Shown: positions 48,036 to 57,787 of the stretch, in pieces
Layout: each line of letters starts with the position of its first letter
How positions within the stretch are numbered: position 1 is the first letter of the stretch
Assembly: GCA_002919235.1 (NCBI GenBank)
Contig: PKEX01000033.1
Coordinates: forward strand, 60,086-124,085
Length of the DNA stretch: 64,000 nt
Direction: 5' to 3'
From: Clostridia bacterium
Lineage (GTDB): Bacteria > Bacillota > Limnochordia > DTU080 > RSA5
Made by a program: the position numbers and the translations under genes
Notes under the pieces: generated by a model
Told to the model about the DNA's origin: nothing
Database searches by the model: none
What the model saw: only the letters and a program-made list of their open reading frames with translations

Positions 48036-49244
48036 TCAGCGCACGATCTTGAGCCGGTCGACGCGACGGCGAAGCTCGTCCACCTTGTCCGTCCGCTCCC
48101 ACGGCAGGTCGAGGTCGGGCCGGCCGAAGTGCCCGTACACCGAGACCGGGCGGTAGATGGGCCGCCGCAGGTCCAGCTCCTGGATGATCGCCGCAGGCCG
48201 CAGGTCAAACACCTCCGCTGCGATGGCGGACAAGGACTCGTCGTCCACCACCCCGGTGCCGAAGGTGTCCACCTGGAACGAGACGGGCCGCGCCACGCCG
48301 ATGGCGTACGCCACCTGCACCTCGCAGCGCTCGGCCAGCCCGGCGGCGACGATGTTCTTGGCCACGTACCGGCACGCGTAGGCGCCCGAGCGGTCCACCT
48401 TGGTGGGGTCCTTGCCCGACAGCGCGCCGCCTCCGTGGCGGCCCGCGCCGCCGTAGGTGTCGACGATGATCTTGCGCCCCGTCAGCCCGGCGTCGCCCGC
48501 CGGCCCGCCCACCACGAACCGGCCCGTGGGGTTCACCAGGAAGCGGGTGCGCTCGTCGATGAGGCCCTCGGGCACCACCGGGCGGATCACGTGGCGGATG
48601 ATGTCCTCGCGGATCTGCTCCGCGGTCACCTCGGGGGCGTGCTGGGCGGAGACGACGACGGTGTGGAGCCGGACGACCTCGCTGCCCTGGTACTCGGCGG
48701 TCACCTGCGTCTTGCCGTCGGGCCGCAGGTAAGGCAGGGTGCCGTCCTTGCGCACTTCCGCCAGCCGGCGGGCGAGGCGGTGCGCCAGCGAGATGGGCAG
48801 GGGCATGAGCTCCGGCGTCTCCTTACAGGCATAGCCGAACATGAGCCCCTGGTCGCCGGCGCCGACGGCGTCCAGCGGATCGCCCCCGTCGGCTTCCAGC
48901 GCCCGGTCCACTCCTCTCGCGATGTCGGGCGACTGCTGCTTGAGGGCCGTCAGCACCGCGACGTTGTCGGCGTCGAGGCCGTAATCGGGATGGGTGTAGC
49001 CGATCTCCCGGATCACCCGGCGGGCGACCTCGGCCACGTCCACCTTGGCGCGGGTGGTCACCTCGCCCATCAGCACCACCAGGCCCGGGCTGAGGGCGGC
49101 CTCACAGGCGACGCGGGCATCGGGATCCTGTTCGTAGATGGCGTCCAGGATCCCGTCGGAGATCTGGTCGCACACCTTGTCGGGGTGGCCCTCCGTCACC
49201 GATTCGGAGGTAAACAGATAGCGCCGCTCGCGGACCGACGACAT
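48036..49244 (-). CDS. metK: S-adenosylmethionine synthetase
   Basis: [28 protein letters not shown]; full-length. Confidence 0.98.
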   Translation of the reverse strand: MSSVRERRYLFTSESVTEGHPDKVCDQISDGILDAIYEQDPDARVACEAALSPGLVVLMGEVTTRAKVDVAEVARRVIREIGYTHPDYGLDADNVAVLTALKQQSPDIARGVDRALEADGGDPLDAVGAGDQGLMFGYACKETPELMPLPISLAHRLARRLAEVRKDGTLPYLRPDGKTQVTAEYQGSEVVRLHTVVVSAQHAPEVTAEQIREDIIRHVIRPVVPEGLIDERTRFLVNPTGRFVVGGPAGDAGLTGRKIIVDTYGGAGRHGGGALSGKDPTKVDRSGAYACRYVAKNIVAAGLAERCEVQVAYAIGVARPVSFQVDTFGTGVVDDESLSAIAAEVFDLRPAAIIQELDLRRPIYRPVSVYGHFGRPDLDLPWERTDKVDELRRRVDRLKIVR

Positions 49245-49280
49245 GGCACTGCCCCTTCGATTTCCGTGATCATCCCCCTC

Positions 49281-49309
49281 ATCCTAACACTCGCAGGGGA
49301 AACTGTCAA
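49281..49309 (-). promoter_or_regulatory. metK: Sigma-A promoter of metK
   Basis: Minus strand TTGACA-N17-TAGGAT, leader only about 30 nt. Confidence 0.75.
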
Positions 49310-49399
49310 TTTGCCCCTATACGGCCTTTTCGGCGCATGCGGGGGAGGCGCCGGCCATAGACATGGTTCACAGAGCCTCGAACACGGGGGGAGGTCCGG

Positions 49400-50002
49400 G
49401 TGCCGCCCGTCTCCTTCGTCGCCGTGAGACTCTCCAAGCGCTTCCTCCTGGCCGCGCTCCTCGCGCTGGCGCTGGGGGGCGCCGCGCTGCTGGCCCGCGT
49501 CCTCGTACCGGCGCTCACGTGGCACGGGCCGGCCGTGGGCGTCCGAGGGCAGCCCGCTGCCGTCCTCGCCGCCGCGCGGCCGGGCGAGCCGGCCCCCCAG
49601 TTCACGCTGGTCGGCCCGGACGGGAAAACCGTCTCGCTGGCGGCCCTCCGGGGACGGCCGGTCATCCTCTACTTTTGGGCCACGTGGTGCCGCTACTGCC
49701 AGGAGACCCTGCCGGAACTTCAAGCGCTGCGCCACGCCCGCTCCCACGCAGGCCTTGAGGTCCTGGCCGTCAACATCCTCGAGAGCAGCGCCAAGGTCAG
49801 GGCCTACCTGCGGCAGCACGGCATCTCCCTCCCGGTCCTCCTGGACCACGACGGCCGGGTCAGCCAGCTGTACGCGGTCCGGGCGACTCCTTCTTATTAT
49901 CTCATCGACCCGGAAGGCGTGCTCCGCGACGTCCTCATCGGGGCAGTCCCGCCGGAAGAGCTCGCCGCCCGCCTCGAATCGCTCCTTTCTTCAGAAGATT
50001 GA
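49400..50002 (+). CDS. TlpA/ResA-type thiol-disulfide oxidoreductase
   Basis: N-terminal TM; APQFTLVGPDGKTVSLAALRGRPVILYFWATWCRYCQETLPELQ. Confidence 0.9.
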   Translation: MPPVSFVAVRLSKRFLLAALLALALGGAALLARVLVPALTWHGPAVGVRGQPAAVLAAARPGEPAPQFTLVGPDGKTVSLAALRGRPVILYFWATWCRYCQETLPELQALRHARSHAGLEVLAVNILESSAKVRAYLRQHGISLPVLLDHDGRVSQLYAVRATPSYYLIDPEGVLRDVLIGAVPPEELAARLESLLSSED

Positions 50003-50128
50003 CCCGCCGGCGAAAGGAACCTGCAAACCGGGTGTCCAACCCCCTCTCCACGGTGATCCTTCCTAAAGGGTTCTTCCTAAGGGATCCGCCGTTTCCAGCC
50101 GATTTAACTTTGCAGGGAGGGCGTCGCC

Positions 50129-50659
50129 GTGTTTGAAATCCGCACCCGGAGGGTGGAGGTGAACGGCAGGGAGCACGAGTTCTACTTCCTGCCGCACCCG
50201 GGCGCCGTGGCCATCGCCGCCGTAGAGGACGGGAAGATCGTCCTGATCCGCCAGCTCCGGCCCAGTGTCGAGCAGCGGCTGTGGGAAATCCCCGCCGGGA
50301 CGCTGGAGCCCGGAGAAGATCCGGCGGCCTGCGCCCGGCGGGAGCTGGCTGAAGAGACCGGCTACCGGGCCAAGGAGGTCACCCATCTCCTCTCGTTTTA
50401 CGTGGCGCCCGGATACAGCACCGAGCTGCTGCACCTCTACCTCGCCCGGGAGCTGGCTCCCGGCGAGCCGTCGTTCGACGAGGCAGAGAGCATCGACAAC
50501 GTCGGGTGGTTCAGCCTGGAAGAGGCGCACGAGATGATCCGGAGCGGCCGCATCGTCGACGCGAAGAGCATCGTCGCCATCCAGTACCTGCTTCTCGCAC
50601 GGGCCGGAGACGGTTTGGCTCCTGCGGCGGTCCGGGAGGACGAGCGAGCCGGATCGTAG
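50129..50659 (+). CDS. NUDIX hydrolase, ADP-ribose pyrophosphatase-like
   Basis: EIPAGTLEPGEDPAACARRELAEETGYRAKE; tail features of NudF family. Confidence 0.92.
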   Translation: MFEIRTRRVEVNGREHEFYFLPHPGAVAIAAVEDGKIVLIRQLRPSVEQRLWEIPAGTLEPGEDPAACARRELAEETGYRAKEVTHLLSFYVAPGYSTELLHLYLARELAPGEPSFDEAESIDNVGWFSLEEAHEMIRSGRIVDAKSIVAIQYLLLARAGDGLAPAAVREDERAGS

Positions 50660-50738
50660 AAGTACCGGGTCTCGTGCCCTCGTGGGAGTGAGCGGGGCGA
50701 CCTCGAAGAAGGTGTTCTCTTTTGGAGGGATCGTGGTC

Positions 50739-51806
50739 ATGTCGAAGCGTTTCACCCATCACGCCTTAACCCGTGTGCTGGCGCTCGCGACGGCGTGTTT
50801 CGCCGCGCTGGCTGCGGGACCGGCCGTCTCGGCCGCCGAGTACGGCGCGCGGGCCTACGGCATGGCAGGCGCCTACACCGCCGTAGCAGACGACATCGCG
50901 TCGCTGCTCTACAACCCGGCGGGCCTCAGCGAGCACGCCTTCGAGGTCGCCTTAGGCGTCGGCACCGCCAGCCTGCAAGATTTTCAGGAGATTGAGTCCA
51001 TCATCCCGGAAGATTTCCTCGACCGGGAGCTTTCGCTGAACCTGATCACCCTGGGCGGTATGTCCGTGGGCCGCTTCGGGGCGGGCGTCGCCGCCGAAGC
51101 CCACGCCGACGTGCACGGCAAATGCGGCGATCATGAGCTGCCCTGCGGCGAAGCCGAATACATGGTTCAGGCTCTGGTAGGCGCCGGGTTCAACGTGGTC
51201 CGCCTTCCCCTGGGAGCCGCCGAGCTGAAGGTAGGCGGCAGCGTCGCCCGGCTCCACGCGCGCCGGGCGACGTACGACAGCGAGCTCAACGAGGACAACG
51301 CCACGTTTACCGGCATCCTCGAAGACTCCACGGGTGAGGGGTACGCCGTCCACGTCGGCGCCAAGCTCAAGCTGACGGAGATCGTCACCGTCGGGGTGGC
51401 CGCCCGCAACCTGGCCGGGAGCGTGACCTGGACGGGAACCCGCACGGAAGAAACGGTCGACGTGGTCACCGGCGAAAGGACGGGTTCGCCGAAAGAGACC
51501 CCGCTCCCCAAGCGCGTCGAAAAGCTGGATCCCGTCTACCGGGCCGGGGTGGCGATCCGGCCGCCGATCCTGGGCATGGTGCTCGCGGCGGACGTGGCCT
51601 CGGACGGCGTGGTCCGCGTCGGCGTGGAGAAGAACCTCCTCTTCAACCTGTTCAGCCTGCGGGCCGGCCAGATCATCGACGGGGACCAGCGGCTCACCAC
51701 CGCGGGCCTGGGGATCAACGTCGGCCCGGTCCACTTCGACGCGGCCGTGGGCCTCTCCGAAGGCGAGATCACCACGGCCCTGGTGGAAGGCTCCGTCAGA
51801 TTCTAG
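50739..51806 (+). CDS. Putative outer-membrane beta-barrel protein (FadL/PorV/UPF0164-like)
   Basis: SD GGAGGG before ATG 50739; signal peptide; YGARAYGMAGAYTAVADDIASLLYNPAGLSE; terminal ...TTALVEGSVRF. Confidence 0.78.
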   Translation: MSKRFTHHALTRVLALATACFAALAAGPAVSAAEYGARAYGMAGAYTAVADDIASLLYNPAGLSEHAFEVALGVGTASLQDFQEIESIIPEDFLDRELSLNLITLGGMSVGRFGAGVAAEAHADVHGKCGDHELPCGEAEYMVQALVGAGFNVVRLPLGAAELKVGGSVARLHARRATYDSELNEDNATFTGILEDSTGEGYAVHVGAKLKLTEIVTVGVAARNLAGSVTWTGTRTEETVDVVTGERTGSPKETPLPKRVEKLDPVYRAGVAIRPPILGMVLAADVASDGVVRVGVEKNLLFNLFSLRAGQIIDGDQRLTTAGLGINVGPVHFDAAVGLSEGEITTALVEGSVRF

Positions 51807-52033
51807 CCTTTCGCCGCGGCAGGAGCACCTTGAGACCATCCGGGCCGGCGCCGGCCGGCCATCCCGCTGGTGCGTCCCCGGGAGCCGGGCTTCCGGGGAC
51901 GCCTTATTCCCCCGGGATGGTCGCAAATCTCCCTTTGCGCGCCGCCGAAAATCTGGTAGGTTAACAATGAGAGCCGCCGTGCGGCTTCACCTGCGCGCCC
52001 TATGGGCGCCGCACCACAGGGAGGACGAGTGCG

Positions 52034-53227
52034 TTGAAGCTTGCAGAGCGAAGTGGATGGATCGCTCCTTCGGCCACGATGGCCATGGACACCGCGGCCA
52101 AGGAGATGGTCCGCCGGGGGATCGACGTGATCAGCTTCGGCGTAGGCGAGCCCGACTTTGACACGCCCGAGAACGTCAAACAGGCTGCGGTCAAAGCCAT
52201 CGAGGCCGGCCGGACCAAATACACCCCTGCGGGCGGCATCCACGAGCTCAAAGTGGCCATCCAGCAAAAGCTGGCCCGGGACAACGGGCTCGAGTACGGG
52301 CTGGACCAGATCGTGGTCACCGTCGGCGCGAAGCACGCCCTGTACAACCTGGCCCAGGTGCTCTTGGACCCGGGGGATGAAGTGATCGTGCCCGCCCCCT
52401 ACTGGGTGAGCTACGTCGAGCAGGTACGGGTGACGGGCGCGGTGCCCGTGGTGGTGCAGACCCGGGGAGAGAACGGCTTCCGCCTCACCGCCGAGGAGTT
52501 CCGGCGGGCCATCACGCCCCGCACCAAGGCGCTGATTCTCAATTCGCCCTCCAACCCCACCGGCGCGGTCTACCGCCGGGAGCACCTGGAGGCCCTGGCC
52601 GAGGTGGCGGTGGAGCACGGCATCGCCGTCATCAGCGACGAGATCTACGAGCCGTTCATCTACGGGGGCGCCCAGCACGTCTCCATCGCTTCGCTGGGGC
52701 CGGAGATCAAAGCCCTCACGCTGGTAGTGAACGGCGTTTCCAAGAGCCACGCCATGACGGGTTGGCGCATCGGCTTTATCGCCGGCGACAGCCGGGTGAT
52801 CAAGGCCGTCACCAGCCTGCAGAGCCACAGCGTCTCCAACCCCACGTCCATCGCCCAATACGCCGCGATCGAGGCGCTCACCGGGCCCCAGGAGCCGGTG
52901 CAGCGCATGGTGGCGGAGTTCGCCCGGCGCCGGGAGTACCTGGTCCAGCGGCTGCGGGCCCTCCCCGGCGTCGAATGCGACATGCCCGAGGGCGCCTTTT
53001 ACGTCTTCCCGAAGATCTCGGCCGTCTTCGGCAAGAGCCTGGGCGGCCGGAAGGTGACCGATTCCGCTTCCCTCTGCCAGCTGCTGCTGGAGGAAGGACA
53101 CGTCTCGGTGGTCCCGGGAAGCGCGTTCGGCGCCGAGGGGTACATGAGGCTGTCGTACGCCACGTCGATGGAAAACCTGGAGAAGGGGATGGACCGCATC
53201 GAACGGGTGTGGAACGCCCTGGCCTGA
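52034..53227 (+). CDS. Aspartate aminotransferase (class I, AspC/AspB-like)
   Basis: TTG start with GGAGG; ISFGVGEPDFDTPENV, NSPSNPTGAVY, NGVSKSHAMTGWRIGFI. Confidence 0.95.
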   Translation: MKLAERSGWIAPSATMAMDTAAKEMVRRGIDVISFGVGEPDFDTPENVKQAAVKAIEAGRTKYTPAGGIHELKVAIQQKLARDNGLEYGLDQIVVTVGAKHALYNLAQVLLDPGDEVIVPAPYWVSYVEQVRVTGAVPVVVQTRGENGFRLTAEEFRRAITPRTKALILNSPSNPTGAVYRREHLEALAEVAVEHGIAVISDEIYEPFIYGGAQHVSIASLGPEIKALTLVVNGVSKSHAMTGWRIGFIAGDSRVIKAVTSLQSHSVSNPTSIAQYAAIEALTGPQEPVQRMVAEFARRREYLVQRLRALPGVECDMPEGAFYVFPKISAVFGKSLGGRKVTDSASLCQLLLEEGHVSVVPGSAFGAEGYMRLSYATSMENLEKGMDRIERVWNALA

Positions 53228-53289
53228 CGGCCCCGGGCACGGCGCAGGGGCCCTGAAACCATCACCGCGGAAAGGATCGTGAGCGAGGG

Positions 53290-53391
53290 ATGAAACCCGA
53301 CGCGAAGCCGCCCATCGGACCGTTTCTCCTGGTCTTCTTCGCCCTGGTGCTGGTGGCGGCCATCCAGATGCTGCTGGTCCCGGGGCACTGA
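53290..53391 (+). CDS. 33-aa single-TM microprotein
   Basis: Manual translation MKPDAKPPIGPFLLVFFALVLVAAIQMLLVPGH*; not in ORF track (too short). Confidence 0.55.
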   Translation: MKPDAKPPIGPFLLVFFALVLVAAIQMLLVPGH

Positions 53392-53416
53392 AAACAGAGA
53401 CGGCGCGGCATAATAA

Positions 53417-53440
53417 AGACCCCAGCAAGCGCTGGGGTCT
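53417..53440. terminator. Bidirectional terminator between convergent genes
   Basis: 10-bp perfect stem AGACCCCAGC-AAGC-GCTGGGGTCT. Confidence 0.8.
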
Positions 53441-53465
53441 CTTGCTTTCCTGCACCGTCGCCGGG

Positions 53466-53705
53466 TTAATCGCCGGAGGAAGAGCTGGTCGAGCCGCTCT
53501 CGGCTTTGGCAGCCTTTTCGTAGCTGGCAGAGCGGTTGTCGGTCACGTAAAAGCCGGATCCCCTAAAAATGATGTTCCCGTTGTTGCTGATCAGGCGGGT
53601 GACAGGCTTGCCGCACGTGGGACAGGCTGCGAGCGGATCGTCTTTGATGCTCTGCCAGTGCTCGAAGATGCCGCAGCTCTCGCACTTGTACTCGTAGGTA
53701 GGCAT
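53466..53705 (-). CDS. FmdB-family zinc ribbon protein
   Basis: MPTYEYKCESCGIFEHWQSIKDDPLAACPTCGKPVTRLIS. Confidence 0.95.
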   Translation of the reverse strand: MPTYEYKCESCGIFEHWQSIKDDPLAACPTCGKPVTRLISNNGNIIFRGSGFYVTDNRSASYEKAAKAESGSTSSSSGD

Positions 53706-53797
53706 GCCTCTCCCTCCCTCGAATATAATCCGTACGCATCAATCGGAGAATATCATAGCCATCCCGCAGAGAGCGTGTCAAGAAAGGAACCGCCTGC

Positions 53798-54472
53798 ATG
53801 ATCCCGCTCCGCGACAACATCCGCTCCCGCTCAAGGCCCCTGGTGATGTACGCCCTCGTCGCCGTCAACGCGCTGGTCTTCTGGCACGAGCTGTCTTTGG
53901 GCCGGAGCGTCTACGTCTTTTTCTACCGGTACGGGCTGGTGGCCCGGGAGTTTTGGACCAGCCCGGACCTGCTCGACCGGGTCGTCCCGCTGATCACGTC
54001 CATGTTCATCCACGTGGGGTGGGTGCACTTCCTGGGGAACATGCTCTACCTTTGGATCTTCGGCGACAACGTGGAGGACCGGATGGGCCGGGGGCGCTTC
54101 CTCGCCTTCTACCTGACGTGCGGCGTCCTGGCCTCCCTGGCCCAGATGATCGTCAATCCCTTTTCCAACGTGCCGATGATCGGGGCCAGCGGCGCGATCG
54201 CGGGCGTCCTCGGCGCCTACTTGCGGCTGTTTCCGGGAGCCCGGGTGATCGCGCTGGTCCCCTTTTTCTTCTTCCTCCACCTGGCGGAGGTGCCGGCGGT
54301 GATCTTCCTGGTGCTCTGGTTCTTCATGCAGCTGGCCCAAGGCACCCTGGCGCTGGCCGCCATGCCTTCCGGGGGCCCTGCGTTTTGGGCCCACATCGGC
54401 GGCTTCGTCGCGGGGTTCGTCCTGGCTCCCCGCTTTCGAAAGCGGGTCGAGGTGATCCCGCCGTGGTGGTAA
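53798..54472 (+). CDS. Rhomboid-family intramembrane serine protease
   Basis: GWVHFLGNMLYLWIFGDNVED, GASGAIAGVLGAYLRLFP, FWAHIGGFVAGF. Confidence 0.95.
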   Translation: MIPLRDNIRSRSRPLVMYALVAVNALVFWHELSLGRSVYVFFYRYGLVAREFWTSPDLLDRVVPLITSMFIHVGWVHFLGNMLYLWIFGDNVEDRMGRGRFLAFYLTCGVLASLAQMIVNPFSNVPMIGASGAIAGVLGAYLRLFPGARVIALVPFFFFLHLAEVPAVIFLVLWFFMQLAQGTLALAAMPSGGPAFWAHIGGFVAGFVLAPRFRKRVEVIPPWW

Positions 54473-55173
54473 ACGGGCGCGAGGCCTCTGAAGCGCACGT
54501 CGCGCCTGCGGGCGAGCTGCGGGCCGTCACCAAGGTCTACGGCGCCGGCAGCCCCGGCGAGGTGCGGGCGCTGGACGGCGTCGATCTCACCATCGAACGC
54601 GGGGAGATGGTGGCCTTGGTAGGCCCGTCGGGGTGCGGCAAGTCGACCCTCCTTCACATCCTGGGCCTCCTCGACCGGCCCACCTCGGGCCAGGTCACCG
54701 TGGCCGGCATCGACCCGCTCCGGGTCCCCCGGCGCGCCCTTCCCTCCTTGCGCAACCGCTGCGTCGGCTTCGTCTTCCAGCGCCACCACCTGGTGCCGGC
54801 GCTGACGGCCCTGGAAAACGTGGCCGTCCCCCTCCGCTACCGGGGCCTCTCCCGGAGCGAAGCCCTGGACCGGGCCGCCCGGTGGCTCGAGCGCGTGGGC
54901 CTGGGGGCGCGCCGCCACCACTTCCCCGGCCAGCTTTCCGGCGGCGAGCAGCAGCGGGTGGCCGTGGCCCGGGCTTTGGCCGGCGAGCCGGCCCTGCTCC
55001 TCGCGGATGAGCCCACGGGAGAGCTGGACTCTCGCAGCGCCGCGCGCCTCGTCGAGCTCCTGCAGGAACTCAACCGGGAACTGGGCCAGACGGTGGTGGT
55101 CGCCACCCACGATCCCGCGGTGGCCGCCGCCTGCCGCCGGGTGGTGGAAATGCGGGACGGCCGCCTCATGTGA
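54463..55173 (+). CDS. LolD/MacB-type ABC ATPase without adjacent permease
   Basis: GTG start overlaps rhomboid stop; [54 protein letters not shown]. Confidence 0.92.
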   Translation: MVVNGREASEAHVAPAGELRAVTKVYGAGSPGEVRALDGVDLTIERGEMVALVGPSGCGKSTLLHILGLLDRPTSGQVTVAGIDPLRVPRRALPSLRNRCVGFVFQRHHLVPALTALENVAVPLRYRGLSRSEALDRAARWLERVGLGARRHHFPGQLSGGEQQRVAVARALAGEPALLLADEPTGELDSRSAARLVELLQELNRELGQTVVVATHDPAVAAACRRVVEMRDGRLM

Positions 55174-55264
55174 TTATGTGGTTGGCGCCTCCAAGCTCTG
55201 GGTATCCTACCTCCGGGCGACGCGCCCGCGAGCAAGACGGGAAGCCGGAAGGAGGCGCTGCCGC

Positions 55265-55822
55265 ATGGCCCGGGAAAAGGCGAAAGCCAAGCCCAAGGAG
55301 GAACAACTCGCCGGGGACGCCGGGACCCTTGAGGCCGAAAAGAAAAGCCCGCCGCCAGCCGGAAGCGGCGGCGAAGCAGAGGCACCGCCGGCCGGTGCCC
55401 TGAACAGCAGCGACGCGGACGCCGTCGCGCAAGTCCAGGCGCTCCTGGACGCCGGAGAGACGGAGATCGAAGCCGCCTCCGAAGAGCTGGGCGCTGCCCC
55501 GGGGCAGTGGGTCTTTCCCAGCGTCGAGGTGCGGGCGGCCCGGCGCAGCGGCGTTGAGGAAGCGCAGGCGTTCTTCGACTTCTCCCGCCGCCTCGCGGCC
55601 GAGCTGCGGGCATCAGGGTCCGGCGCGCACACCGCCCGCTCTGTGAGCGAGAACGCATCCATAGAGGAGCCTGCTCGCGAGGAAGCCCCGGGCCCAGGAC
55701 CCGCAGGGCCGGACCTGGAGCCCGACGGCGAACCGGCGGAGGGCTCAGTCCATCAGGATGGCCCGGACCCGCTCGATGACGGGCTCGGGGACGAAGACGT
55801 TGACGGCCACCCGGGGACCTGA
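55265..55822 (+). CDS. Hypothetical acidic low-complexity protein
   Basis: ATG with upstream GGAGG (gaaggaggcgctgccgcATG); [17 protein letters not shown]...; 3' end overlaps convergent HD gene by 78 nt. Confidence 0.5.
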   Translation: MAREKAKAKPKEEQLAGDAGTLEAEKKSPPPAGSGGEAEAPPAGALNSSDADAVAQVQALLDAGETEIEAASEELGAAPGQWVFPSVEVRAARRSGVEEAQAFFDFSRRLAAELRASGSGAHTARSVSENASIEEPAREEAPGPGPAGPDLEPDGEPAEGSVHQDGPDPLDDGLGDEDVDGHPGT

Positions 55823-57016
55823 CGAGAGCGCCCGCATGGTCGGCGACAGCTGGGTGATCTCCCGGGGGACGCCCGTTTCGTCCAGCACCAGGATGGGCTT
55901 CTTGCGGGGGCCCGGGCCGTCGGGCCGGTACAGGTCGTAGGCCGCCCCCGACACATCGTCCACCGCCAGGTAGTACTCGGGCGGCCACCCTTCTCGGGCC
56001 AGGAGCGCTTCCACTTCGGGAAGCCGCTCCCGGGGAACGCTCTCGTGGTGCACCTTGTACACCGGCTTCAGGAGCCGCCGCTCGACGAAGCGCCGGGCCA
56101 GGTCCGCGAGGATCCGGTCCCTTGACCGGGTCCAGAGCTTGGCCGCGTACACCAGGTCGTGGTCGTCCACCGCCAGGTACTCCTCAAGGGTGGGCTCCCC
56201 CCCGAGGAACGGGACCAGCGTCGGCGGCACTTCGCTCTCGGGCAGCTTCTCCTCCCGCCAGAGATCCACCGCCCGCTGCCACATGCGGGAGAGGACCACC
56301 TCCTGGCTCCGGGTGGTCTTGTGCAGGTACACCTGCCAGTACATGAAGTAGCGAGCCAGCAGGTACTCCTCGATCGCGACGATCCCCTTGGCCATGGAGA
56401 CCACCCGGTCGCCGTCCAGGAGCAGCGTGTTGATGAGCCGCTGCAGGTCGAAGGTGCCGTAGGTGACGCCGGTGTAAAGGGAATCCCGCAGCAGGTAGTC
56501 CATGCGGTCGACGTCCAGCTGGCTCGAGACCAGGTCGCGGATGAAGGCGGGCCCTTGGTGCTCGCCGGAGATGACCGCGGCCACCTTGGCCGGCAGGTCG
56601 GGACTGGCCTTTGCGAGCACTTGATGGACCCGAGTCGGCTCCAGCAGGATCCGGCGGGTCCAGTCTTCGTGATCGGCGCCGGGGGTGAGCCGGCGCTCCA
56701 GCGCGTGAGAGAAGGGTCCGTGGCCCACGTCGTGCAGGAGGGCCGCGGCTTTGGCCACCGTCGCCCACTCCTCGTCCAGCCGGACGCCGAGGTGGGCAAA
56801 GCGCTCCAGGATCATGCTCATGATCCAAAGGACGCCCAGGCTGTGGCCAAAGCGGGAGTGCTCCGCGCCGTGGTACGTGCCGTAGGAGGCGCCCAGCTGG
56901 CGGATGCGCCGCAGCCGCTGGAACTCAGGCGTGTCCACCAGCTCCAGAAAGAGCGGCTCCCGCAGGGTGATGAAATCGTGAACCGGATCGCGATACCACC
57001 GCTCGCGCGTGGGCAT
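55745..57016 (-). CDS. HD-domain phosphohydrolase (SAMHD1/dGTPase-like)
   Basis: [34 protein letters not shown]...[10 protein letters not shown]...[15 protein letters not shown]. Confidence 0.93.
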   Translation of the reverse strand: MPTRERWYRDPVHDFITLREPLFLELVDTPEFQRLRRIRQLGASYGTYHGAEHSRFGHSLGVLWIMSMILERFAHLGVRLDEEWATVAKAAALLHDVGHGPFSHALERRLTPGADHEDWTRRILLEPTRVHQVLAKASPDLPAKVAAVISGEHQGPAFIRDLVSSQLDVDRMDYLLRDSLYTGVTYGTFDLQRLINTLLLDGDRVVSMAKGIVAIEEYLLARYFMYWQVYLHKTTRSQEVVLSRMWQRAVDLWREEKLPESEVPPTLVPFLGGEPTLEEYLAVDDHDLVYAAKLWTRSRDRILADLARRFVERRLLKPVYKVHHESVPRERLPEVEALLAREGWPPEYYLAVDDVSGAAYDLYRPDGPGPRKKPILVLDETGVPREITQLSPTMRALSSGPRVAVNVFVPEPVIERVRAILMD

Positions 57017-57025
57017 GGCGTCACC

Positions 57026-57787
57026 TCACTCCGGCAGCGGGTCAAAGCCCCCGGTCACCCAGAGGACGTGGCCCGTAATATAGGAAGCCTCGTCGGAGGC
57101 GAGAAACGCCACCGCATGGGCGACGTCGTCGCCCGTGCCGAAGCGGCCCAGCGGGATCCTCCTGAGGAGCGCCTCCCGCTCCGCGGGGTCGAACCCGGCG
57201 TTCATCTCCGTGTCGATGACCCCCGGGGCCACGGCGTTGACCGTGACGCCCCAGCGGGCTGCCTCTTTGGCCAGCGCCTTGGTGAGCCCGGTGAGTCCCG
57301 CCTTGGCCGCCGAGTACGCCACTTCCCCGGCGGCGCCCACTTCGCCCCAGATCGAGCCCACCATGACGATCCTTCCCCACCGCCGGCCCGCCATCTCGGG
57401 CAGGACCTCCCGGGCCAGGAGGAACGCCGCGGCTACGTGGAGGTCGAAAAGGCGCCGCAGGTCCGGGTACTCCGTCTCGCTGGCCAGCCGGTAGAGGTCG
57501 ACACCCGCGGCGTGCACCAGGATGTCGATGGCGCCCAGCCGCTCCCGGGCCTCGCGGACCAGCGCCGCGGCGCCGTCCGCCGCCGAAAGATCCGCCTGCA
57601 GGGCCACGGCGCGCACGCCGCACGCCCGGGCGGCCTGCACCACCGCCTCCGCCCGTTCCCGGCCGCGGTGGTAGCCCACCGCCACGTGGGCGCCCCGCCG
57701 GGCCAGGAGCCGGGCGACGGCCCCGCCGATGCCGCCGGAGCCGCCGGTCACCAGGGCCGTTCTCCCCTTGAGAGCCGCCTCGCTCAC
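57026..57787 (-). CDS. SDR-family oxidoreductase (FabG-like)
   Basis: ALVTGGSGGIGGAVARLLARRGAHVAVGY...YSAAKAGLTGLTKALAKE. Confidence 0.93.
   Translation of the reverse strand: MSEAALKGRTALVTGGSGGIGGAVARLLARRGAHVAVGYHRGRERAEAVVQAARACGVRAVALQADLSAADGAAALVREARERLGAIDILVHAAGVDLYRLASETEYPDLRRLFDLHVAAAFLLAREVLPEMAGRRWGRIVMVGSIWGEVGAAGEVAYSAAKAGLTGLTKALAKEAARWGVTVNAVAPGVIDTEMNAGFDPAEREALLRRIPLGRFGTGDDVAHAVAFLASDEASYITGHVLWVTGGFDPLPE

Noticed and set aside
49245-49400. Possible SAM riboswitch before metK
   Set aside because: No S-box core motifs and the promoter leaves too short a leader.
45667-49427. Long plus-strand ORFs 45667..47355 and 47217..49427
   Set aside because: Antisense to the 983-aa gene and metK, or out of frame with DUF456; composition is shadow-like.
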